DNA of 22,288 nucleotides from positions 1-22,288 of the forward strand of contig DBKS01000015.1 of assembly GCA_002298605.1 (NCBI GenBank), in the 5' to 3' direction. Source of the DNA: Bifidobacterium sp. UBA744 (lineage in GTDB: Bacteria > Actinomycetota > Actinomycetes > Actinomycetales > Bifidobacteriaceae). The notes under the pieces were generated by a model. That model saw nothing but the letters and a program-made list of their open reading frames with translations. It had not been told where the DNA came from and did no database searches. The translations under genes were made by a program, and so were the position numbers. Below, piece by piece: positions 7,401 through 14,500 of the stretch; position 1 is the first letter of the stretch; each line of letters starts with the position of its first letter.

Positions 7401-10087
7401 AAGTTCGCGGCGTCCACGTCGATATCCTGCGATAGATGCACATCCGTCATGGGTGCAGAGCTGACGTGGTCGAGCGCGTTGAGCGTGAGCACGCCTCCGG
7501 TGCGCACGGTCGCGCTGAAATCGTCGGCTTGTAGCGGCGCGGGCGTTTCGGGCGCGATATACGGCTGCACCACGATTGCCGCGCTGGATGAGGCCTCGGC
7601 GTTGGCGGCGTGGTAGATCAGCCGGATCGGCGCGGAGAGCGCGCGGCGGGTGGTGACCGCTATGCGATGATGGCTGACAATGCTGCATTCCAGACCGGAA
7701 TCCTGCGAGAGGTCATCCGTGCCGGTGATCGCCAGTACGCCGCCAAGTGGATCGACGTCATTGCGCAACGGCTCGATGACGGCCGTGCCGGATGCGTCCA
7801 ATATGGCGACGTCGTTGGCGAGCAGAGGCGTGTGATGTTGGCCGTCGGGCATGTCGGTGTCAATGCGAACCAGGCCGATGGCGTCAATCGCCCCTTGCGC
7901 GATGGTGAACGGCATATATGTGCTGCCGAGCGTCGCCGCGGCAGCGGTGAACGACAGCGTGCCGGCCTGTACGGTTGCGCTGGCGCCGGGTGGCGCCTCA
8001 ACGGCGGATAGGCGTGCCGGTTGCGCCGATGTGCGGTGGACATATGGGGTGAGATCCACGGTGACGGCGGTGTTGGGCGCAGCGCGTACGACAACCGGAT
8101 CGAGTGCCGCCGGCAGTGTGCCTGGCTGATGCGCCACAACGTAGATCACTCCCGTGGCGGTTGTCCGACCGTCGGAAACCGTCACCGTCACGGCGTTGCG
8201 ACCCGAAATCGCGGGACCGGCGCTGACGGTGAGCTGTCCATCGGCGCGGGCGGACACGGCAAGACCGTTGCCGGAGCCGGATTCGCCGTTCGCTCTCCCG
8301 CTGGTGTCGCGTGCGCTCGCCGATATGAGCGTGAGGTCGTCACCGTCCGGATCGTTGAATGCTCCGAGCGCGTTCAGCGTCCTCAGGGCGCCCTGTTCGA
8401 TGGCGTATTCCGGCGGGTCGCCGGTCTGCTCCGGGGCGTTGTTGCCGGTGTGGTCGCGCAGATGCACCGTGATTGTCGCCGACGACGTCTGTCCCCGTCC
8501 GTCCGATATGGTGTATCGGAAGCGCAGTGGCGGCGAAGCGGCTTCCGTCGCAGCGTCAAGCTGCAGATACCGGCCGTTGTGAATCGGCAGCACCGTTGCG
8601 GTGGTTTCGCTGAGTGCGTCGACATGGGTGATGCGCAGCACTGCGCAGTCGGTTTGCCGGTCGTTGCCCAACACGTCAAGTATGCGGCTGGTTGCGAGTC
8701 TGGCTGCGAATTCATCGTCGACGGCGGTGATCTGCCCGGATTCCGGCGTGCACGAGTCGTCGAATGTCGGATCGATGCTCGTGGCGCGTGTGATGCCGTC
8801 GTCGTCCCCGTCGGATTGCGGTTGGGCAAGATTCCATTGCGGGACGATGGCGTCCAAGGAAACGTTTGGAATCCAAACGGTGCCGTCGGAGGTGTCGTTG
8901 AGAACGACCTGGCGGTGGTTTACCTGAAACGTCAGGCTTGAGGAGTCGGTGACCTGCGCGAGGGTGAGCCGCGGGTCGACGTCGGCCCGGTCGAGTTCGT
9001 CCACGGTGTCGGCGCCGCATAGCTTGATGTAGTTCTTGTCCGGCCGCGCCCAGGCCATATGGACGCATCCATCGCTGGAAACCGGTTGGACCGCCGAGCC
9101 GTGTACCACGGCTTCGTCGGCGGCGGGTATGGCGAGCTGTGCCGAGGTCGCGTGCGTCAGATTCGCGGCGACGATCGCAGACGGTGCGGTCAATGCGACC
9201 CAGCCCGTTTGCCTGGTGTCGGCGGGCGGTTGCTGCAGCAGGAATGGCGGCTGGGCGTCAATCGCAATGCGTCCTGCTCGCCAGACCAGTTCGGTTCCGG
9301 AGGCTATGATCGGCGTGCCGCCGACCACAGTGAAGGAATCGGCCGACTGCGGCGAATGATGGCTCAGCGATCCCAGTTCCCGGAGTTCGCCTACCGGCCG
9401 GTCCATGCGCAACACCATCCCGTCACGCGGCCGATACCCGTACAGCGCGCCGGTGTGGTCGACGGCGACGAGCCCGCCTTCGCCGAGTTGCATCACGGGT
9501 TCGTCACCGGGGCCAAACCGGTCGACGTCATCCAGCTCCCCGGCCCATACCTCGCCGGTGTGGACGAGAAGAAACGCGACGGTGCCGCCGCCGACGGCAA
9601 CGTCAATGTCGTTGGATCCGCCGGTCCCGTCCACCGGCGACATGCCATCCGTGGTGATGAGCGTGGCCGCGTCAATGCCTGCGATGCGTGACCCGTCAAG
9701 CAGCGCGGCGCGGTCGCCGCTTTGCAGCACGGTGAATTGGGGCTGTGTCGCTGGCAGCGTTGCCTCGATTTGCCGAGACCGGACGTTGAATCGCGCAATG
9801 CCGCGGTCGGCCTGCGAAACGATCCAGGCCGTGCCGTCGTCGAATTCGATGCGTCGCCGCGTCACGGAATTCAGCAGTGCCGCTCCCATGACGATGCCAA
9901 GCAGCATGATCAGCGCGACAATCGGCGCAATCCAGACGGCATGTCCGCGTCGATGCGTCTCGGGCCGCGGCAACGCGGACGAAGATGTTTGCGGAGTGCT
10001 GTGCGACGGCGCGCGCGAACCAGTGCCGGATGTCCCGGTGCCGGATGTCGTCGGCGGATGCGGATGCCGTGTATGTCGTGCTGCCAT
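4472..10087 (-). CDS. fn3: Giant membrane-anchored Ig-like / fibronectin type III protein
   Basis: The protein has 1871 residues. A basic, Ser/Thr/Pro-rich N-terminus (1-49) precedes one membrane segment (about 50-73), after which almost everything should lie outside the cell. I see no signal peptidase site and no C-terminal LPxTG sorting motif. Residues about 80-455 consist of short beta repeats resembling a propeller. About ten Ig-like or cadherin-like domains follow to near 1555, recognisable by recurring NDPDGDD- and DxDGxD-type loops and strand ends such as FTYAVED and YTVSDDYGATDSGTVTITV. Two fibronectin III domains lie at about 1558-1647 and 1648-1745, and a final beta region holds a cysteine pair. 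Such proteins bind ligands, matrix or neighbouring cells. I recall reports of cytokine binding by the paired FN3 domains of a bifidobacterial homologue. ATG at 10087 is preceded by GAAAGG (10095-10100) at 7 nt. The stop overlaps the MoxR start. Confidence 0.9.
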   Translation of the reverse strand: MAARHTRHPHPPTTSGTGTSGTGSRAPSHSTPQTSSSALPRPETHRRGHAVWIAPIVALIMLLGIVMGAALLNSVTRRRIEFDDGTAWIVSQADRGIARFNVRSRQIEATLPATQPQFTVLQSGDRAALLDGSRIAGIDAATLITTDGMSPVDGTGGSNDIDVAVGGGTVAFLLVHTGEVWAGELDDVDRFGPGDEPVMQLGEGGLVAVDHTGALYGYRPRDGMVLRMDRPVGELRELGSLSHHSPQSADSFTVVGGTPIIASGTELVWRAGRIAIDAQPPFLLQQPPADTRQTGWVALTAPSAIVAANLTHATSAQLAIPAADEAVVHGSAVQPVSSDGCVHMAWARPDKNYIKLCGADTVDELDRADVDPRLTLAQVTDSSSLTFQVNHRQVVLNDTSDGTVWIPNVSLDAIVPQWNLAQPQSDGDDDGITRATSIDPTFDDSCTPESGQITAVDDEFAARLATSRILDVLGNDRQTDCAVLRITHVDALSETTATVLPIHNGRYLQLDAATEAASPPLRFRYTISDGRGQTSSATITVHLRDHTGNNAPEQTGDPPEYAIEQGALRTLNALGAFNDPDGDDLTLISASARDTSGRANGESGSGNGLAVSARADGQLTVSAGPAISGRNAVTVTVSDGRTTATGVIYVVAHQPGTLPAALDPVVVRAAPNTAVTVDLTPYVHRTSAQPARLSAVEAPPGASATVQAGTLSFTAAAATLGSTYMPFTIAQGAIDAIGLVRIDTDMPDGQHHTPLLANDVAILDASGTAVIEPLRNDVDPLGGVLAITGTDDLSQDSGLECSIVSHHRIAVTTRRALSAPIRLIYHAANAEASSSAAIVVQPYIAPETPAPLQADDFSATVRTGGVLTLNALDHVSSAPMTDVHLSQDIDVDAANFDGLIFASDETIRYQAPQTAGTFTATYTVSDDYGATDSGTVTITVRQSDERTKAAPAPRDVTAQVAAGATVRIPITLTGIDPDGDDVILSGLGNTTAQLGRVTDIDASGLVYEAYPDSQGTDTFTYAVEDWTGQRAQATIRVGVLRTQVASAVHARDDAITLRPGTRASVPVTGNDISQDGTPLRLMDHVEAQGVDDVQVHGDSLTLLTPDTPATIHAVYQVSNAAGVTDTATLTVHVDPEAAIDPPSAADYHVPPAATIDKRTIEVDIAPWISNPSGTNDELRVTVHESAGDHARMVDGKPTTIALELTDRTRMVPYQVTNTVHNLTSTAFIQVPAYGVFPPMPRPKAPALIVSSGASITIAVADYVRVGAGKTASIESPESVSATKSDGDNPYIDAHTLRFTAAKGYAGPASITFTATDSERNARHGPASPTADDGRGEIVSTAVISLDITVLGKDVPPPTLSQASIDVAAGEPATTVALDSLTHMPDGASPNAYTITYASPGTHGDVTSHVTADGTMTIEAAMDAKPGTAVAIPVALHYEHDPDTRGTVATEITARVTRSSKPLARLSATPITLRAGAPTTVDIFEGAYNPFPDTPLTIKELGLADDSRIRVTHTNEGIVTLTPDTGAGALATTMTVTVEDGTHTVDRHVRAIIAIFVTDRPSPPALSTAAVSTQDGAVTLRWTPGQANGSPISEYRVDYSTEGHRGSLSCGSNTICTVSGLANAMPYSFTVRARNANGWSEDSNVVIGTADRTPSAPANVHIAGGYLNASVTWERPDYQGSAPTHYTVVLLGNGIEVATKTSHSLSERFDVPASAITDGGQFTAIVTAYNQMGAGPGGEASEPALVWSDPSTPVITVTQRPGTAIVDAAVTLTDTRNAGCVQIALSEAFEASLPCDAASATFGIGDNKAGSELTLTATVLPRQPGAKPATASVSFIAHAVIAPPESETLEGVADQVTPFTHPATVLVRTGSR

Positions 10088-10237
10088 GGGTGCGCCTTTC
10101 GCATGAGGTTACGTCATGGCTGCACGCTAACCGCTCCGGGGGCGATCGGGCGAACTGCATGGGCATTGTTGACGAACGACCCCCACGGAACGCGGTTTCC
10201 GGGCGTGTCGTCCAATGCTGTCCAATGCTGTCCAACG
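10088..10237. other. Intergenic stretch between kinase and fn3
   Basis: This 150-bp gap is the only sizeable one in the cluster. It holds the fn3 ribosome binding site (10095-10100), a small inverted repeat with arms CATGA and TCATG (10102-10118), and most of the 10-bp tandem repeat next to the kinase stop. A TAGCGT hexamer on the minus strand (10124-10129) could be a -10 box, but no -35 match sits at the right distance. In the minus direction one frame stays open from inside the kinase gene to a stop at 10114. Confidence 0.6.
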
Positions 10238-10250
10238 CTATCCAACGAGT
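10211..10250. repeat. Four 10-bp tandem repeat units across the kinase stop codon
   Basis: The units on the plus strand are TCCAATGCTG, TCCAATGCTG, TCCAACGCTA and TCCAACGAGT. The kinase stop (TAG on the minus strand, 10238-10240) lies inside the third unit and is flanked by two copies of CGTTGGA (minus strand). The unit length is not a multiple of three, so a change in copy number that removes the stop also shifts the frame. Confidence 0.92.
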
Positions 10251-11440
10251 TGTCCACAAGCGACTGGCCGGATGGTTCCCAAGGCGACCTGAATGCCGGT
10301 TTCCGAGGGGATCGCGTCGCCGAAGCGCCACATTGCCAAGACCATCGCGCCCATGACAATCGCCGCGACAATCACCGCAGCGGCTCCTGCGACGGCCCTG
10401 CGCCTGATGGATCCATGGCTCCGCGGCACCGTTGCATGCGCCGATGCGGGCCGTTCGCCGTCCTCCATGCGCGGCGGTGATCCCGCACCTCCCATCCGCG
10501 CCGGATACGGCGCCACCCCGTCAACGGTCAGCGGCGTGACCTCGAATCCCAGGCGGTGCTGCGCAAGCTGCATGTCCCGCGCGAACTCCACGGCGGAATA
10601 CGGGCGTTCGGCAGGGATCTTGCTCAGTGCCCTCGTGAGCAGCGACGCCACGCAGGGGGACGCAACGCTCCGTTCGACGACGGGCGGTGGCCGAAAGACA
10701 ATGGCCTGCGCGAGCTCGTCGTTGGTGCGCGGCGCATAGGCGTACTCGTACGGAGAGCGTCCCGTCAGCATGGCGAACATCGTCGCCGCCAGCGAGTACA
10801 GGTCCGACGATTCGTTGCCGCCGCTCTCCCCGGTGAGCAACTCGGGTGCCGCCCATGGTGTGGAAAATCCCGTGGCGGCATGCTCGTACACGCCGGCTGC
10901 CACGCCGAAATCGGCCAGCGCCGGCAGGCCCCGCCGAGTGATCAGAATATTGCCGGGCTTGACGTCACGGTGCACAATCCCTCGCCGATGTGCCGTGGCC
11001 AGTGCGCCCGCCACGGCGATGCCGACGTCGAGCATATGCCGTTCGGTGAGCCTTCGGTTTCGCATCAGTTGCCGGATGCTTCCGTTGGGCGCGTACTCGA
11101 GCACCAAATAGGCCAGGCCATTCGGGGTGATATCAGCGCGGTGCACGGTGAGAATATGCGGGTGGCCGCGCAGCATTGCCATTATGTTGGCTTCGGCGCG
11201 GAAACGTTGCGCGGCGCCCCGGTCGACCAATCTGCCGCGAAACGCCTTGATCGCCACCTCGCGGCCGGTCGCGCGTTCGCGGCACAGATACACCACCGCG
11301 CTGGTCCCCTCTCCCAGCGCCCGCAGCGCCTCGTAGTCGGCCGGCAATCCGTCGGTGCCGCCCATCGGATGTCCATCGTCCGACCATCCGATCGGCTTCG
11401 CCGGTCCCCGCGGCTCATGCGATCCCGTGTATTCGGCCAT
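10238..11440 (-). CDS. pkb2: Membrane serine/threonine protein kinase (Pkb2-like)
   Basis: The protein has 400 residues. The kinase domain spans about 36-300 with all key residues: Gly loop GEGTSAVVY (43-51), Lys65 in VAIK, Glu83 in helix C, HRDVKPGN (157-164), DFG (177-179) and APE (198-200). The activation loop carries Thr190, Ser193 and Thr194 as possible autophosphorylation sites. A Pro/Gly/Arg-rich linker leads to one membrane helix (about 349-371), followed by only 29 outside residues. No PASTA repeats are present, so it is not a PknB-type muropeptide sensor as it stands. It heads the cluster with fn3, MoxR, DUF58 and the transglutaminase-like gene, which are its likely partners or substrates (inference). 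ATG at 11440 has AGGGGG (11447-11452) at 6 nt. The stop sits inside a slippage-prone 10-bp repeat, so the C-terminus may vary between strains or cells. Confidence 0.93.
   Translation of the reverse strand: MAEYTGSHEPRGPAKPIGWSDDGHPMGGTDGLPADYEALRALGEGTSAVVYLCRERATGREVAIKAFRGRLVDRGAAQRFRAEANIMAMLRGHPHILTVHRADITPNGLAYLVLEYAPNGSIRQLMRNRRLTERHMLDVGIAVAGALATAHRRGIVHRDVKPGNILITRRGLPALADFGVAAGVYEHAATGFSTPWAAPELLTGESGGNESSDLYSLAATMFAMLTGRSPYEYAYAPRTNDELAQAIVFRPPPVVERSVASPCVASLLTRALSKIPAERPYSAVEFARDMQLAQHRLGFEVTPLTVDGVAPYPARMGGAGSPPRMEDGERPASAHATVPRSHGSIRRRAVAGAAAVIVAAIVMGAMVLAMWRFGDAIPSETGIQVALGTIRPVACGQLVG
10250..10258 (+). promoter_or_regulatory. Candidate DnaA box
   Basis: TTGTCCACA matches the actinobacterial DnaA-box consensus as I know it. 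It directly follows the four tandem units, each of which contains the TCCA core. It lies within the last kinase codons. One perfect 9-mer can occur by chance, so binding is unproven. Confidence 0.35.
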
Positions 11441-11470
11441 GCGATTCCCCCTGCCTCATTGCATGCGTCC

Positions 11471-11476
11471 ATCATA
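11471..11476 (-). promoter_or_regulatory. Candidate -10 box for the kinase gene
   Basis: On the minus strand this reads TATGAT, five of six matches to TATAAT, placed 30 bp before the kinase ATG with the ribosome binding site in between. A TTGCGA (11497-11502) lies 20 bp further upstream, which is too far for a standard -35, so only the -10 is proposed. The short 105-bp divergent region limits where both promoters can sit. Confidence 0.45.
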
Positions 11477-11528
11477 GCCGCGCCGGAAACGGGACGTCGC
11501 AAGTCGCCCCGGAGGCTTGTTGGCCGAA

Positions 11529-11545
11529 TAACCTAGGCTGGAGGC
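11529..11545 (+). promoter_or_regulatory. Possible promoter and leaderless start of the adnA-like gene
   Basis: TAACCT (11529-11534) and TAGGCT (11534-11539) both fit the loose TAnnnT -10 pattern. The second would place transcription start at or next to the ATG. The only Shine-Dalgarno-like string, GGAGG (11540-11544), sits 1 nt from the ATG, too close for ordinary use. Either the mRNA is leaderless or translation starts at a later codon such as GTG at 11570. Confidence 0.3.
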
Positions 11546-14500
11546 ATGACGAAGAGCGGCAAGACGAAGGTGCTGCTGGTGACGGGCCAGCCGAAAAGCG
11601 GCAAAACGGCGTTCGCGTTGCGCGAGCTGCTGACGGGCATCGATGACGTTGGACAGCAGCGGGCGTTCATGGCCGTGTCCGGTCGCAAGGTTGCGGATGC
11701 TCTAAGCGATCAGGTGATCCGCGAGCTGGGGGCGTCGGCTCAGGTGCGGCCGGTGACGACACTGTCGGCCATCGCCTTTCGCCAGATATCCGCGGCGCGC
11801 GCCCAGGAGGGGCTCGCCGCGCCGCGACTACTGAACGGTGCCGAGCAGGACGCTTTGCTGCGCGGGGTGCTTGCCGCTCACATCCGCCATGTGCTGGCCG
11901 GCGAGTCGGGGGAGTGCGCCGTGTGCGGGCTGCTGGCGGAGTATTTCGTCTCGTCGTCATGGCCGTCGCTGGTGATGACCCAGGCCGACTGGTCCGACGT
12001 GCTGCGGATGGGGGACCAGGCGTCTCGATCTCGGTCGAGATCTCGGTCCCGGGCCGGTGACGACGCCATGCTGCTGCAGCGCGGTCTGAGCGGCGCGTTT
12101 GTCCAGCAGCTGCGCGACATGCTGGCGCGCATGAACGAGCTTGGCGTGTCGATGTCCGGCGAGAACGATGCGCTGCACGCCCTGGACGTCGACCGTCATC
12201 CGACCGCCCGGACCATGCGGCTGAAGGTGCAGTGGCGGTTGGCGTTCGCGCTGCGTCGGGAATACGCGGCGGCCATCGAGTCCACGTATGCGCCGGAATG
12301 TCGCCTGGACTCCTCGCTGCTGCTGGTGGAGGGCATGGCCGCCGTGGACCGGCTGAACGACGAGGCTCTGCCCCGCTGCGTGGTGGTGGATGACTTCCAG
12401 GACGTCACATTGGCCGGATTGGCGTTTTTGCGGGCGTTGCATCGTCATGGTTGCCACCTGGTGCTGGTGGGCAATCCGGATGAGTCCGTGCAGGCGTTCC
12501 GAGGGTCGTATCCGGAATATCTCTTCTCTCAGGTGCGCGGATGGGATGGCGTCGAACAGCGGACGTTGACGCGAGACCGGTCATCCGCCCCGCAGGCCCC
12601 CAGCTATCTTGACTTGGTGGCGAGCCGGGTGAGCCTGTCGATCGCCTCGGTTCAGGACGATGATCTGCCGATTGTGCGCAGGCCCGGCAAACTGCCCGCA
12701 TATCGGGGATCCTTTCCGATCGCCGCATTGGACGACGCGGATGCGCTGCCGTCCGATGGCAGCGTGACAACCGGGTTGTACCGATCGCCGCGCGAGGAAA
12801 TCGACGACGTGGTCTGGCGTATCAAACGCGAGCATCTGGGATTGAACGGTTCGGCCCGGCGCGCCTGGAACGACATGGCCGTGATCGCGCACGACAACGC
12901 CACGGTTCGCGCAATCGGGGAAAGGCTGCGGCGCGAGGGCGTTCCGGTGATCTACTCGTCGGTGACGCGCCCGTTGAAGGACGAGCCATTCGTCCAGGCG
13001 CTGTTTTCGACGATCGAATTGGCCGGGATGATGAATCGCGGTCTGGAGGCGTGTTCGATGGGCTTGGCGCGCGCCGCGCGATATATTCGCTCGCGTCTCG
13101 CCGATGTGATGAATTCGCCGCTGATCACCGTGGGGGCGAATGACCGCGATGAGGGGTATCCCGCGCGGTTGTCGGTGGCGGAGTCGGCGATGGATGCGCT
13201 GCAGTCGCTGGCCGGGGTGGTTGCTTCGGATTCGGTTGCCGCAAGCGGTGTCGCCGAGGATGCGACCTCCGCAGCCTCTTCCGCAGCCTCCGCCGATGTT
13301 GCCGCCGCCGCATCGGATGCGTCCGGTACGTCGGCCTCGGCCGCTTTGCCACGGCTGGTGGCCGCGTGGCGCACCCTGCGGGCCGCTGTGAGTGATCGGC
13401 GCTCGCGGACCGCGGCCGAGCGGGGAATCGAGGTGAGCGACGCCATTCTCGACGATGCCAATGCGCCGGCCGACGAGGGGACGTTGCCTTTCGGCCGTGA
13501 CGCCATGTATCTGCTGCTCGTCTTCGACACGTCGGCCGCCGACGCCGTCCTCGCGTCCATTCGCGCGGTATGCGGCACGCGGGCCGGGCGCGCGGACGAT
13601 CAGGCCGAGGCCTTCGCCCGGGCCTGGAATCTGGTGCGCGACACCGCCGAGGGGCTGTCCCGCATATCGTCCAGGAGCCCGCAATACGCGTTGTCGGCGG
13701 CATGGAAGGCCGCGGGGGTCGACAAGATGTGGCAGAGGCTCGCCCTGGGCAATACCGCCGCCGGCAGGGCCGCCAACGATCGGCTCGACGTGGCGATGCG
13801 ATTGTTCCAGTTCGCCGAGGACTCCACTGCGGCCTCCGACATCACCGGGTTCATCGATCAGGTGCGGGCGATGGATGTCGAGGCGGATTCGCTGGCGCAT
13901 GTCAGCCCGGTGGAGCAGGCCGTGACGCTCGCCACGCCCGCCGGCGCGGTTGGCCGGCACTGGCCGATGGTGTGGATACCCGCCGTGCAGCAGGATGTGT
14001 GGCCGAATCTGGCGCCGCGCAACACGATGTTCGGCGGCGAGGATCTGGCCGATGTGATGCTGCGGGGCCGCTTGCTGGACGATGTGCCGCCGGCAGGCGG
14101 GCCGTCAGGTGGCAATCCGCGGCTCGCCGGCGTTTTGTATGCCGAACGTAAAAGCCTGTTGGTGGCGTTGACCCGTGCCACGCAAACCGTGGTGATCAGC
14201 GCGGCGGCGAACGATGAGACGTCGCCATCCGATTTTCTCTATGGTTTCCTGCCCGAGCGCTATCGGCGCGATGCCAATCACTACACCGAAGCGGGCGACG
14301 GCGGCGCGTATGCCGGTTTGGACGCCGATCCCCGTGGCCTGGTCACGGCCGCACGTCTGGTGCTGACCCGTGCGGCGGCTCGACAGGATGCCGGCCGCAG
14401 TCCGTCCGAAGGCGGCGGGACGTCGTGGCTCGATGACGCCCGGGTGCGGGACGCCGCGGATGCCCTGGCCCTGCTGGCTGCGAACTCGATGACGTCAGCC

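Noticed and set aside
8021..8941. 306-residue plus-strand frame opposite fn3
   Set aside because: Antisense to the Ig-like repeats, with no ribosome binding site or domain that I can support.
12581..13960. 459-residue minus-strand frame opposite the adnA-like gene
   Set aside because: Antisense to a supported gene, no domain, Arg/Gly/His-rich composition typical of a shadow.
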